Notes: generated by a model not told the origin, from the letters alone. 64,000 nucleotides of DNA from Acanthosepion pharaonis (GCA_903632075.3 CAHIKZ030005580.1:463501-527500), one strand, 5' to 3'; positions 9,350-21,215 are shown, counted from the stretch's first letter. Numbers and translations are program-made.

Positions 9350-11096
9350 CAGTATGGAAGGTGGAAAATCCTCCAAAAGGAGCACGAGGCACAGAAAAGT
9401 TTCAGGAATACATTTCTGGCAATGAACTTTTAACCATTCCGGTGGCCTGGGAGAGAATCTCCAAAAGGATAATTTCCCTACTACCATTTATGTAAATGTT
9501 GATGGAAGTTGATGGGTGTCAGCAGAGAAGTTATGGAGGAAGCACTAAGGTACATAGACATTGCAGTGTAGGTGTTGGCAAGAAGATCTAATACAATGTG
9601 GGACATCTTATTAACATCAGAAGGGGAGGCTAAGACACTAGCGGGATGCATTCTCATCACCAAGTCAGTGACGATGCAAACTGAGAATATGGGCACCCAA
9701 GGAATCAATATCAGTCTCCACGGGGTGCTCATTGATATAGAAGAAGACATTGTGGGAGTTTTCTTCACAGAAAATGGTGAGGTGTAGATTATCGCAGTGT
9801 TGAATACAACGGACATTATCGCCGGGGATATAATTTTGCAGGTGACAATGTCCAGTAAGGAATTTTTGGCATTACCTGACATTTTGGCGTATTGCAGCAA
9901 AAAGATCCTCAAAGTTGTGGAGGGTCGTCGACCCCAGTGCTGGTCTTATGGTGCAGTGGGACATGAAGCTAGGTGTGTCCCGGGAAGAACCCGCCCCCTC
10001 AGCCTAGTCCAGCAACAGCAAGGACAGAAATGGTGGAAGAGAAATAGCCTGATGAGGATCCCAAAGGTTGAAAAGAGGTCATCGGGGAAGGACGAAAATG
10101 GTAACGACTCCTCCCAGATAGGATGTCTCACAGCGGAATGAGGAACAGTCGGAGGTGGAGTGACAGCGGCAACTGCAGCAACAACAGAACCTGCAGTATC
10201 AAGAACAAAAACAATAACAACAGCAGAAGGAAAAAAATAGGCAGCAACAACAAAAAGTGTCAGCAAGAGTAAAAACAGCAGCAGCAACAGCAAACGGCAT
10301 AACAAAAAACAGTAACATCAAAAAAGACGCCACAGAAGATGCTGCAAGAAGTTGGGAAACAACGAGATCAACAAGATCAGCATCAACAGCAGAGCTGCAT
10401 TGACTACAGCCGCTGGATGAGAGTATGGAGATGGACGAGATGCCACCACCTCAGTCCTCATCTTTGAAAAGGGGGAGGGAGGAAGAGCAAGAGGAGGAGG
10501 AAAAATGTAAAAAAAAAGAAGGCCGGTCGTGGGAGGGCAGAACGAGTTATGGAACATGTTGTCACAATCCGCCCCAGCTTCGCCAGCCAGGTAAGATACA
10601 ACCACAGCTAAGACCAGGAGACTCTCTTCATCAGCTGATAGGGTTCCGCTTTCCCCAAGTGGGAGGGCATATATCTGGTAGATAGACAGGAGCTAAGAGG
10701 AAGGTCATCTTAAGATCCCTGTTCAAATTGACTTCTGTGGATGGCATGTCGAGTTGCGACCCCAGGAACTTCGACAATGAGCTTCTGGTCATAACGGTAA
10801 TATGAACTTCAGGCACAAGAGGATAAGATTTCAACGCCGCAGCCAAGGTCTCCTTTCCAAATCTTCGGATGGCACTGGTGGAGTCACGAGATCTTAGAAA
10901 AATAGCCAAACACTGTTCGGGGAGGGTCCCAGTTTTTCTCCATCACTCATTATACAGGGATTTGAAGTTAACCTATCCTACGGACGTTGCCGATATTCTC
11001 ACTGTTAGAAGAATTACGTCCGACCTGGGTACTGGTAGCCTAGGACAAGCCGTCGGGATCCTGACTCCTGCAGATTTCCACCCAGACTGCATTTAA
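9350..11096 (+). pseudogene. LINE B ORF1 (gag-like, CCHC zinc knuckle), decayed
   Basis: Frames on the plus strand change several times. Near 9,920-9,985 a frame reads VEGRRPQCWSYGAVGHEARC, the CX2CX4HX4C zinc knuckle of LINE ORF1 proteins. Its second Cys is replaced by Tyr and a residue is lost before the last Cys. A Gln/Asn/Lys-rich low-complexity region follows (10,140-10,500), then LTYPTDVADILTVRRITSDLG and GQAVGILTPADFHPDC at 10,970-11,090, a block I associate with the segment just before ORF2 in this LINE type. ORF1 proteins bind the element RNA. The long minus-strand frames here are shadows. Confidence 0.65.
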
Positions 11097-11113
11097 GGGA
11101 ATTCACTCGGAAG

Positions 11114-11330
11114 ATGTCTATCAAGCTAGCCAGCTTGCATTCGAGGAACCCCAGAGATAGATGTAAGGCTGCACGCCTGCTTCGGAATCTCTTGTCCTTC
11201 GGCGTAGATGTAGCAGCAATCTAGGAGACAGAATTTTTTTGCAATTTGAAGGTCGTTAAGCGATCGTAGCTTAGTTAATCGGAGCGTCGAATTTGGACTC
11301 GTCGATAGATACAATGTCGATTCGAGGTAT
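11114..11330 (+). pseudogene. LINE B ORF2 start: AP-like endonuclease N-terminus, truncated
   Basis: ATG at 11,114 opens MSIKLASLHSRNPRDRCKAA, then RLLRNLLSFGVDVAAI, a stop, and ETEF. This matches the opening of the APE-type endonuclease (the (L/T)LNxRGL...VDVAAIQETH pattern); a stop codon has replaced the Gln before the catalytic Glu. The match fades after about 11,330, where LVNRSVEFGLVDRYNV may be the next block. It starts 18 bp after the preceding frame ends, as expected for a dicistronic LINE. Confidence 0.7.
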
Positions 11331-12245
11331 TGTCGAAGGGCAGAGTCTCGTCTTGGGAAACAGCGACCCTGCCGAGCCTACTGGATCAGATACTCCAGAA
11401 TTAAATTCTGACCGTGCGGAGCGGTTGGTAGATATTCCGGTTGGTAGATATCCTGCAATTGGAGATTCGTCTCCAGTTGTGCTGATCAAACTCTGCCTTC
11501 GAGCAGAGGGGATCCCCAGACGAGGCACCGTCGAAGAGTAGAGTAGAGTCTCTGGAAACAGCTACCCGGCCCCCGTTTTTATACATGGTCTACGTGGAAT
11601 TTTCTACCCCACATTAAATTCGGCCTTTTGCCACATCTGACTGCGTGGTGTGGTTGGAGATTCATTGTGGAATTCACTTGACTCACTTATAGCAGTTGAC
11701 TTATTCTTCTATGCGCCGCTGGTGAATCTTATATATTTAGTTCGAGTCCTAAGTTTTATCGCTCATTACCAACCTTCGAGTGATTATTCTATTCGTTAAC
11801 TTTCCCTAGGTTGCAACATATACATTGGACAGGCGAATCTAAATTAGTAATTTTTGTAGTAGAATGTACCTGGGAAAATTTGAAAATAAAAGCAAATACA
11901 CTGCAGTTACTGAAATTCTATCTTTTACTATAAATATACAAAATATATCATTTTAAGGTGTCTTTTTAAAGAAATACTGGGTTCCCCCAACCTTGTTGCT
12001 TATAGTGTAGATCCATGCAATGTTTGCCAACTTATAATCTCTCCCAGTTCTCGCTCAGTCGTCCATTTACGCAAGCCCTTTCGGTAGCCTCCTGGATGAT
12101 CCCTGTTGTCTCTTTCTCTCAATATATGCGATGAATTTCAAGCAAACTATCCTTAGTATATGCCTCAGAAACGCCAACTCGTTCTTTCGGATTCTAATTA
12201 CAATTACTTTTGTTTTTGTTTTTTAAAAAAATAACTTGAAACATA
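11331..12245. other. Unassigned sequence with an internal duplication
   Basis: The segments around 11,330-11,375 and 11,530-11,565 share GTCGAAGRG, AGAGTCTC and GGAAACAGC, suggesting a local duplication. The rest is AT-rich. An open frame at 11,293-11,541 matches nothing I know. Confidence 0.35.
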
Positions 12246-12249
12246 CTCG

Positions 12250-12345
12250 TTGTTCACATATTGCTTCCATGTTATTCTCAGTATCCTTCTGTAGAATGAC
12301 ATTTCTTTTTGCCTCATGTCTCCTCTTCACCAGTGAGGAAATTAT
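12250..12345 (-). pseudogene. LINE D C-terminal fragment
   Basis: The minus strand contains the TGTCATTCTACAGAAGGATA and CTGAGAATAAC words that encode the FYRRMLRI block of LINE D (compare 26,148 and 33,470). Very short and diverged. Confidence 0.45.
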
Positions 12346-12604
12346 CTAACATCAACTGTCACATCCATAGAAACATTCCCATCCATTAAAAACCGCCTCC
12401 CAATCTCCGAATCCATTGAATGTCAGTATCGCGGAGAAGAAACATATCGATCTACAAGGACGGGCATGTCGAGTTAAGTCCCCAGTAACGAATCATTCCA
12501 AAAGTTATCAGCAGTACAAAGAGGAAATTAAATTTAACCGTTTATTTACTCTCTTCCTTGGCTATGCTCTGCGCATATATAATTTATAAATATATATGCA
12601 CATG

Positions 12605-12830
12605 GCTAAGTCGAACCGTAGGTTCTATGCAAACAGTTTCTTCTCTCGCACATCACTTTGATCTTTAAAAAAATTAAATAGATTGTCAACCATCATCGTC
12701 TTTTTAATTCCTGGTCTTTTATTTTTTCTCCCCTAAATAACCTTTTCTCGTATTATCTCATACTTTATAATGCCTTGCATCTTAGTGGCATTATTGCCTT
12801 GATTGAGGTGAAGTGATTAAAAAACATATG
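12605..12830 (+). pseudogene. LINE A 3' end fragment
   Basis: Encodes SNRRFYANSFFSRTS, a conserved near-C-terminal block of LINE A, then a diverged UTR ending ATTGCCTTGATTGAGGTGAA and an A-rich end at about 12,825. A fragment of one of the shortest copies. Confidence 0.7.
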
Positions 12831-13279
12831 GACACTGATCATTTAAGTATTTCATGCCGTATACGAAATCAATCAATCAATTAGAAAACAACATTTCTGC
12901 TTCCCCTCCCGAGACTAGTGTACAAAGGATGAGGAGAGGCTATGCCAGTGACATAAGTGTTCGTAGTTTGCGGTACAAATGAGCTGGAATAAGCATCGAC
13001 CAAATTTTCCAATATGACCCAAGATAAACCTTTCCAAAACAGAAACTACAATCTGGAATTAGAAAGAAAGCAAAGTAGCACCTTATATAAAGAATCAGGA
13101 TATGGAAATAGTGAGTAAGGAACACTTCAGGTTCCTTGGTGTATGGGTCAATTATAAGAAATTTATTATTGGAGATAGGGAAATACAACATAGGGCAGTC
13201 AGTACTAAGGGTAGTTTTCCCGAAACATTTATATAAAACTAGAAACACGTATTTATATAGTATTTGATATATATATACA

Positions 13280-14053
13280 GGGTGAAATAGGTAAATTTTA
13301 GCCTTTTTAAATTTTTAATTTCAGGCATTGTTCGTTTTGGATTTGGTCGATTGCAGAACAGGGAGGATTGAGCAATGGACAAAAGATAGACGGTATTCAG
13401 CAAGACAGAAGATGGAAAATGGCGTTGCATTTAAAATTTTGAAGATTGTAGTTATTAGGGAAGCAAGAGAGAGTTCCATAGAGGGGAAGTTCAGGAAAAG
13501 AAACTGTTGGAATAGAAGTGGCGGTCGGATTTAGCTATTTCAACGGTAAAAGGGTGGGACCTAGATGCCAATCAAGTAACACGCTTAAATTCATGTAGTC
13601 GGGGCACCAAGTAAAAAAAGCTCATCAAAGCTGTCGCTATTAAAATATTTGTAGAAATAACATAAGGAAGCCAAGTCTCATCGGTGTGAAAGTGATTGAA
13701 GTCAAGACGCCTGGTCAGGATTGATTACGTTACAGATTCTTCTTTGGATTTTATCAAGAATTTTGAGATGTACAGCAGGAGCGCCATACCAAGATATAAG
13801 CAATGCGCGGACGAATGGTAGATTCGTAAATGTGCAAAATGGAATCAGACGAGATAAAATTTCTGGCACGACACACCTTCACAACTTTCCTTGCAGTAGA
13901 TGCAAGATGGTCAGCTGCTGAAATCTCTGTGGTGAGAGTGGGGTGAAACGACCACACTCTACACATTTCCCTTTCAAGCAGTGCTATAAACATCAGGAAT
14001 TGAACGAGAAGATTATAACGGAATTTAATGCCAATCTGTGTCATCAACTTCAC
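13280..14053 (-). pseudogene. LINE A C-terminal part, decayed
   Basis: Minus-strand frames show YESTIRPRIAYI (14.0-13.8 kb), VHLKILDKIQRRICNVINPD, DLASLCYFYKYF and a degenerate FKCNA block. The last ~130 bases differ from other LINE A tails and end CACCCTGTATATATA. The reversed end, TACAGGGTGAAATAGG at 13,276, looks like a mariner-type terminus, so another element may abut it. Confidence 0.65.
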
Positions 14054-14514
14054 TCTGCTACTTAACTTCCTTTACTATAGCAACACTTCCGATACTTTTT
14101 AATCAGACTTTGTACTACTAGAACGCTTCTAGTAAAGATAAACCAAGCCAGAATATGTATGGTACTTTCTGCAGTGGTACGAGAAATTTGTACCTTTTGA
14201 TTTGCGTCCATTAAAGAACAATTCATGTCGCGATTGATGATTAATCGCATCTTGCTTAAAAGCTAAATTTTTGAATTCGATTTTCGAAGCAGAATTTTGG
14301 TAGGGTTTTTGTTATTTCAATTTATGAAGCTGCTATACCGAACCGAATTACTGATTCGAAAATGCTAAAGAATTTCCGATCAGTAGATTGTTTATTATCA
14401 GTAAGTTTCAAGTCAACACTTTTGTATATTTTAACATCTGTATCAAACATGTAGTAGTGACTTGTTGGTTATGTCGTTTCGTTGATAACTCTTATTTGTG
14501 GTGTTGTGCATAAT

Positions 14515-14660
14515 ATCTCAGAATTAGAAATCGGGGAGCGATGTTCGAATTCAAGTCGGGTTCGTTAAGTTGAGTTACGCGTTAATACTGTAAGGGAAAA
14601 GTATGAATCCATCTCCTTACCCAGCTTGAGGATAAATAAAACTTGCGTCTGAAAAAAATA
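14515..14660 (+). mobile_element. 5S-tRNA composite SINE family, body fragment
   Basis: Contains GATGTTCGAATTCAAG (B-box region), GTATGAATCCATCTCC and CCCAGCTTGAGG, aligning with the conserved SINE body elsewhere. Its head is absent. Confidence 0.65.
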
Positions 14661-15004
14661 GTTGTCGTTCTACATAGAAATTGTTAATGCAATATTCACT
14701 TGTAAAACGAAGAATATATTTCGGCTTTAAATAAACTATAAATGTATGATCAGCTTTGATAAGGAAGAATTGAAACCAGAAACAAAACAGGGGGCTAGGA
14801 TTGTAACCCAGGAGCCAAGAGAGATAATACTGTGATAAATGTTTAATCCATACCTCAGTTGTGTCCCTATTCGGCCATCATGGGGTCATATTTATTGTAA
14901 TCATTTCACCTAAAGCAATGCAATAATTCCACTACTAGGAGTGACGGAGACTGAAAAGAGTTTAGAACAAGCAGAATCACAACCATGAACAGGAATCAAG
15001 TTAA

Positions 15005-15252
15005 AAGGTGTTCCACTAACTTGGACAGATTTTAAATGTGGATTAAGTTTAAGCGTCTAATAATTTTTTTCTTTTTCTTTCAGATTTGGGCGATATTCTT
15101 TTTCACACATAATTGCCATGACTTAAATAACATGACCCAATAGGGAAAAAAATCATTTTTCACCAATAGCACTGATTTATTTACTGCTAACTTTGATCCG
15201 TCTTAATGAAACACCCTTATATATAATCCGTCTTAATGAAACACCCTTTATA
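15005..15252. mobile_element. Possible mariner-type MITE with duplicated terminus
   Basis: The left end AAGGTGTTCCACTAACTTGG and the reversed right end AAGGGTGTTTCATTAAGACGG are similar. The right end is duplicated: ATCCGTCTTAATGAAACACC occurs at 15,196 and again at 15,226, a 30-bp period. No ORF. Confidence 0.4.
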
Positions 15253-16140
15253 AACATGTAGTTCTGTTCAAAAGTCCGACGAGATGACTGAACCAGACGA
15301 TAATCGAATATATCTACAGCTACTGAGAAAAAAATAATTAAAATTGCCGAGTTCAAGCAGCTATCTTAGAAGTATAGAGTTAAAGTAGACTTTAGAAGGA
15401 ACCAGAAGCCTAAGCCTAAACTGGAAACAAGAGATGCAACTGTTGCGTTAAACCCTCCTACAGTAGAATGAACTCTTCCTCCTCTCATAAATACTAACTG
15501 CGACACTTCCTAGGACAGTTGATGGACCACCGAGATGCAGTGTAACATGATCGTTCGGTCGGACACTTCTTACTACTAACACTCTTGCTTTGTATATATT
15601 TGTTATTTCAATACACTTGTTCAACCTATCTTCGTCTTCCGTGTCTTTCATTTCTGGCCCATAAACAGGTTACAACATAAACCTCTAATGCTTTTTCTTC
15701 TATAAGAATCACTTTGCTCTCAAATAATGTGTCCTTTTCCCTATATTATATCATAAAATAGGAAGTTGAACATTCATAGAGCATTTGAATAATGTAAGAA
15801 AGATTCATTTATTTTGTGTATTGAATCTTGGAGATGATTTTGACTTATTGAGCAAAAAATAAACGAAATATGTTGTTAGTGTATTAATGATAGGTATCGA
15901 AAGTATGAATCGGCTGTGTATGTTCCGTTCGTACTAAATCAGTTGTTATTGCTACATCTGTAAGAGGATAGAAGAGTTTTTTTGTACCTCTTTAACTGAC
16001 GAAACATATTGATACATTATACAATATGCCTAATAATCAGTCAATAATTGTAATGGTAAATGTTGATATACAGCAAATATACGGCATTTATTGGTCGAAG
16101 AGTTACCGTTGTTGTCGGTTTGAATTTTTAAAAAATAGTT
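15253..16140. other. No recognised feature
   Basis: AT-rich with short frames only. I see no repeat family, RNA gene or coding signal that I can name. Confidence 0.4.
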
Positions 16141-16149
16141 TTCTCAAGT

Positions 16150-16400
16150 ACAACTGCTCGTTCTAGTCTTGATGGGGACTTCGTTCTTAACTTTTCCTTT
16201 CAAATGGTTGAGGAAAGTCAACATCTTGTTTATGTCATTATTCTATCTTTTTTATTTTATTTAAATGTGATATCCATTTTAATTGATTCTGCCTTCGAAA
16301 GTCTTCAAGTGATGTGGTTTCTGATATTTGATGAAGTTCTTTAATTGCCATTCTGTAGCTCCAGTCCATGGTATTTGTTGAAACTTGACTAATGCATGGA
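16150..16400 (-). pseudogene. RTE-like LINE C-terminal fragment (copy 1)
   Basis: The minus strand reads MDWSYRMAIKELHQISETTS then LEDFRRQNQLKWISHLNKI and stops: a conserved C-terminal tail of an RTE-like LINE protein. A second, more diverged copy sits at about 22,080-22,320. Confidence 0.65.
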
Positions 16401-17740
16401 ATAATAATGCAACACAAAATGTACTTAGAACAAAATGTATTGAAACAAGAAAGTGTACACAATATTTACATATAGTCTTTTGTATATTCCTGGTAAGACC
16501 GTTCCTGGAGAATGTGTTGACTGACCATATTTATATGGTCGGTACTCCACTATGCAATTAGGTGGATCCTACCACAACAGTATTTGAAGTATATAGTAGT
16601 TGCCGTTGTGTATTTTTTTATATCTTTTGTGTCAAGTCGTTTGTTTAGTAGAAAGGGAAGTTAATCCGCTTAGGTTAATAATTTTTTGAGAGTTTACTTT
16701 CCTTAGTCATTTTCATAATCTATACAAATAAAATATTCATCTGTGTTTAGACAAAATTAGTTGCCGAGCTAAATGAACGTTTAAATTAAATTTTCCTTAC
16801 TAATACGTTTCTCAAACAGCAGGGCTTAAACAGATAACTGTTTAAGCCTTTCTTGTGAGACACTCAGATACCTTTCTCTAATAATTGATGGGATTGCTTC
16901 AATTTGATCGGCTTTTTTTGTCGCTGTCTTTGTGGTTCTGTTGTTAATCTTTCGAGAGCTTTTTTTCCATTTCGAATTACTGTTCTATTAAACACTTTAG
17001 ATTCTTAACATGAAAAATATTAAACATAAAACGTTCTATATGCCAAGATTAATCAATGAATCAGAACTAACTTTTACTGGGTCAATTAAAAGATTCATTG
17101 GTATCTTTTAGTTGTGAATCGTGGATTTGGTTTTATTTAATACATTGCTTCAAAAGTTTTGTATCATTGAATCTCAAAATTAAATTTATCAACTGCCGTC
17201 CTTTATGTCGATATGTGTACACTAATAAGGAAATAATTCTCGATGTTGAACATTGATTACTCTTGTTTCCGTTTCATTCGGGCCTAATACTTCTTGTTCT
17301 CAAGTGAAATCTTTTAATATCCAGTGTCAGGCAATCTAACTGAGGAACAATTTAAACTATGGATCAACAACGTATTTTCCCTGTTATTTCAGCATTTCTC
17401 CTTCGTTGATATAAGTTCCTCTGATCTTTTTTCAAGCCGTTCATAGAATGGCACTGGATTTTTAGGCACAATTTTTAGGCGCAAAGAGCGTCTGAAAACA
17501 AGAAAATGACTGATGGGTAAAAGACGTTGGTCAAATGAAGTCTCAGTCATGCGCCTAACACATTCATCGTCATTACTGATCAAATCTCTCTTTTCCGTGA
17601 CGTCGTTTAAAAATTGTGTAGACATTTCCATCATCTGCCCACTAACTCAAAACTATTTTCTCTTTAACGTGTAATGAAAACATTCCCAGATCAGAGTTTT
17701 CACATTCATCGTAGTTTAATTTTTCTCACACCACGAATTC
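16401..17740. other. No recognised gene; short hairpins only
   Basis: AT-rich. Two small palindromes stand out: GACCATAT...ATATGGTC near 16,522-16,539 and GGCTTAAACAG-ATAA-CTGTTTAAGCC at 16,823-16,848. A minus-strand frame at 17,389-17,634 has no family resemblance that I can see. Confidence 0.4.
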
Positions 17741-17744
17741 TTAT

Positions 17745-18404
17745 CTTTTTTTTAATCATTTCACCCCAATCAAGGCGATAAAAGCCACTAAGGTTACGGG
17801 GTTACTGAGAGTGAAAGAAACCGTGTGATGACAATAAAAAAACAGATGATAGTTGACAAGAAGGTGGGAAAACTTAAAATGCTTCCATATACGAAAAATG
17901 AATGTCGGGAGAGAAGCCATTAGAATAGAAATTACTAACAATTTCAGCAGTTGAGTTATGACATCTAGCTGGCGATCTAGTACTGTATTTAATTCGTGAA
18001 GTCAAGCTACAAAAACGTGGCACAAGGCCAAAAGGGGGATTAGGGAAAGCTGATCTTCAATCTGTCTTATCTTAAATTTAAGTACCTACGATTAGTGACC
18101 CAAATGGTAAGTTTGGGGGTAAAGAATACAGTATTCCTTATCCCAAAACAACATATTCTTACTTACCAAACTCTGTATAAATTCCTAACTCATTCCCATA
18201 TGTTCAATTTGTCTGTGGGGTGCGGAATTCTTTTCAAAATGAAACCCCAATGAATATTTACCAAATAATAAATCCTATAAGAAAAATTGCCGTAAAAATA
18301 TTTATAGAGAAGGTGCAAGGGGGAGTGAAACGTTACGCTGGCTGTAAAGGGACAGAAACTGTTCTTTCAGATCAGGGTCAATAATATTGCAGATTCTTCT
18401 TTGG
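17745..18404 (-). pseudogene. LINE A 3' portion, interrupted
   Basis: The family 3' terminus (reverse of CGCCTTGATTGGGGTGAAATG) lies at 17,757-17,785. Upstream minus-strand sequence decays into LINE A body, with RICNIIDPDL recognisable at 18,400-18,360. The copy is cut at 18,404 by unclassified element copy 2 and continues from 19,223. Confidence 0.65.
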
Positions 18405-19222
18405 TTTGATTTAATTTGATTTGTTTATTCAATGGCGTATCAACATCCTTATGGGTCACTTAATGCCGATATTTAATTTACGTGGGAGCCTTGATGTAAT
18501 AAATATATGATATATTTTATTCTGCTTTCACAATTGAATACATGGTAGATGATACCCAGCATTTGGACATATACATGTTTGTGCGTTCATCATTACTAGG
18601 AGCGGCGATAGGTGTGTTTTATGTTGTAGTCTTGTTGAAGTTATATTCAGGAATACAATGTGATTTCTTTCTTTGGTCGTTTGTTTTTTTTATTTAGTTT
18701 GTTGGTTGATTTTGTTCAACATCCTATCACCCTCTATGCCGAAATCTATTTTGAACACAATTGTATGTATTCAACTACAGATAAAATAAACTGTTGGACA
18801 TTTTGTTATAAAATATAATGTTGGTAAATTTATTATAAATATAAATTGTTGGTAATTTTCCTATATATATTGTTCGTAATTTTGCTATAAATATGTATTG
18901 CTTATAACTTTCCTATATGTATTGTTCGTAATTTCACTATTGTTTGTAATTGTAGTTGTAAAGTCTATTGTTTGTAATTTTTAGATACAAATGTATTACC
19001 GGTATTTTTTACCATAAAATGTATTTTTATACATTCATAGTGTCTTGTTTTAGTTTGGGGATCCACTATTTGCCCATAGCTGAGATCCTAACAGGTGCTA
19101 CCACTTTGGGTCAGGGAGGATCTGGGAACAACGGCAATTAAAAGTTGGTTCTACACTCCTCAAAACTTCCAATATCCTGCCTTCCTACCGGATGTAGTTT
19201 ATCGTCATACCCAGAACGAGAA
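18405..19222 (+). mobile_element. Unclassified element copy 2, inserted in LINE A
   Basis: Flanked by TCTTCTTTGG at 18,395-18,404 and 19,223-19,232 (a 10-bp duplication). The uninterrupted target is visible in another LINE A copy at 13,733-13,760 (GATTCTTCTTTGGATTTTAT). Left part: ATGGCGTATCAACATCC and GGGTCACTTAATGCCGA. Middle: diverged 30-40-bp units with TTGTTSGTAATTTTGCTATA (18,780-19,030). Right part: the conserved core CTATTTGCCCATAGC and the end GTAGTTTATCGTCATACCCAG. It is 818 bp, twice the original length of copy 1, mostly because of the internal minisatellite. Confidence 0.85.
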
Positions 19223-19335
19223 TCTTCTTTGGATTTTGTCAAAAATCTTTCGGCACATATCCGAAGCACCAGACTAGATCTGGCAGCACAATCCAATGCA
19301 CAAACACATGGCAGTTGCTAACTTATGGCCAGTCA
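19223..19335 (-). pseudogene. LINE A, portion beyond the inserted element
   Basis: Resumes the interrupted LINE A with the reverse complement of the DKIQRRI-encoding region (ATTTTGTCAAAAATCTTTCG, compare 13,750). The match fades by about 19,335. Confidence 0.55.
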
Positions 19336-19589
19336 AATGGTATTTCAGTGTCAAACGTTCAGATGAGCCCAACTGATTATTTTCACTAGTTCAGAGCTTC
19401 ATGTCTTGCTACTTCCCCGGATTTGAAACAACCTCATTTCATCTGTGTTGTAAATCTAAGTAAAAAAAGGTCCTCCCAAACAGCTCCACCTCCCCAAGAA
19501 CAACAGCTACGATAAGGACATCTTAAGGTTTCTGTCGATTCGGATAACATTCAAGGAGTCAATATTTATTTACATTATTCAGTTGGCCC

Positions 19590-19925
19590 GAATGTATGGA
19601 TTATAAGCATGCTACTAGATTGGCATCTAGGTCCCAACCTTTTACAGTTGAAAGAGCTAAATGTAACCGCCACTTCTACTCTAACAGTTTTCTCTCGCAC
19701 ATCCCACCTGTGGAACGCTCTTCCGTTTCCTTGCTTCCCTGATAACTACAACATTGAAAAATTTAAATGCAACCCCAATCGGCATCTTCTGGCTTCTTGA
19801 CCGACGTTGATCTTTTGTCCTTTCCTTAATCCTCCCTATTCTCAGTCTTCCTTTTCACTTTCATTCACTGCGTACTTGTGGCGTTAACGCCTTGGTTGGG
19901 GTGAAATGGTTAAGGAAATAAATAA
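19590..19925 (+). pseudogene. LINE A 3' end
   Basis: Reads ASRSQPFTVERAKCNRHFYS, then SNSFLSHIPPV and, after a frameshift, DNYNIEKFKCNPNRHL. The UTR ends with GCCTTGGTTGGGGTGAAATG and an A-rich tail at about 19,900-19,925. Typical short LINE A relic. Confidence 0.75.
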
Positions 19926-20039
19926 AAGTAAGAAAAAGTTAGTCTAAAGCTGAGATATTGTTCTATGGAAAAACACATTTGTATATCATATATATGGTTT
20001 TCTATATTTTACCGTTTCTCTTACAATGTATGATTGGGT

Positions 20040-20110
20040 AGTGTAGTGGTTAGCAACTCGGCAAAAGTAATCGACGAGCCGAGTTCCAATTAATTTGGGT
20101 TCATTTCTAA
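20040..20110 (+). mobile_element. tRNA-like SINE head
   Basis: GGGTAGTGTAGTGGTTAGCA (A-box-like) and GCCGAGTTCCAATTAA (degenerate B-box) at tRNA-like spacing. The downstream body is AT-rich and unassigned. Confidence 0.45.
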
Positions 20111-20254
20111 ACATTTATTTAAACTATGATAACACTCTAATTGCATAATATAATCTCACAGCAATAAATATGTTATTGTAGGTATATATCTAAATAAAGC
20201 AGAGATGTTATGTGCTGAAATTCACGTTATATAAATGTTCTATTGTCTTGTATA

Positions 20255-21215
20255 GATCGGTGACCGCTTGGGAATATGAAATGCTGTAAGGTTGGATGTG
20301 GGGGTGGGGTAATGAATAATGGTACGAAATTGTTAACAGGAGAGCCGAGATCCAATTCTCGGTGTGTTCGTTATAATTTCTGACGCGCAACATAGAAGAG
20401 TTATGAATCCACCTCTTCTCCCATAGCTATGGGTTAATTAGTAAAATTTGTATCAATAAGTCACTATTATCACAAAAATTTCTTAAAATCTAAAAATATT
20501 TTCTAGCTTTAAATAACCTGGAAAGGGTTGATAAACCGTAGAAATCGAATCACGCAGTCAATGGAATACTGGTTATCTACACAGGCACGTGTTTTGGATT
20601 TATTTACCTTCTCTGGATAGAAGATACAGTGGCCACAGATTGAGAGATTAGTTTATGTAATGGTTGCAATATAGACCTGATCCCAAACATTATAATTTCT
20701 TGTTTGTTTATAAAATTCTGATTAGGTATGATTCCATGTGTTCTTTTTCCAGTTTCTGGCTAATTAGCAAAACTTATATCACGAAACCATTATTGTTCCC
20801 AAAAAATTCTTACAATCTAAAAATATTATCTGCCATTAAATAACATGCAAATGATTTTTTGTAAACGAATCATTCAATCAATGAAATACTGATTAGCTAC
20901 ACAAACATGTCTTTGAGATTTATTTATATTCTCTGGATTATAAATACATAGAAATTACCGTGCCAAAAAAAGAGATCGGTTTATATATTAATAGTAATAT
21001 AGAATTGATCCCCCCACTTTATATGTGCATTCTAATGTCTTGTTTGTCCATCAAATTCCGATTAGGTATGAAGCCGTCACTTCTCCCTCCAGATATGGGT
21101 TAATTAGTAAGACTTGTATCATTAAATCATTATTATCTAAAAAAGTTTACAATTTAAAAATATCTTCTGCCTTTAAATAACATGAAAAGGGTTGATAAAC
21201 CTTAAAATGAAATCA
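20255..21215 (+). mobile_element. 5S-tRNA composite SINE with tandemly repeated body
   Basis: Opens with a 5S rRNA 3' remnant (GATCGGTGACCGCTTGGGAA, then TGCTGTAAGGTTGG), then a tRNA-like part (GGAGAGCCGAGATCCAATTC), then the body. The body, from TATGAATCC near 20,402 through CTATGGGTTAATTAGTAA and AAAGGGTTGATAAACC to CTGATTAGG, is repeated: unit 2 from about 20,728, partial unit 3 from about 21,066. The period is about 335 bp. Tandem tails on one head suggest duplication after insertion. Confidence 0.75.

Noticed and set aside
9481..10305. Long minus-strand frames opposite LINE B ORF1
   Set aside because: Shadows of the plus-strand ORF1, whose zinc knuckle and ORF order are recognisable. 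The minus-strand peptides show no motif.
13276..13325. Separate mariner element starting TACAGGGTGAAATAGG
   Set aside because: Only one terminus-like sequence was found. No partner end or transposase block is visible, so it is mentioned only under the LINE A copy.
16823..16848. Bacterial-type terminator hairpin
   Set aside because: An 11-bp stem with a four-base loop, but the context is eukaryotic, no gene ends here and no T-run follows directly.
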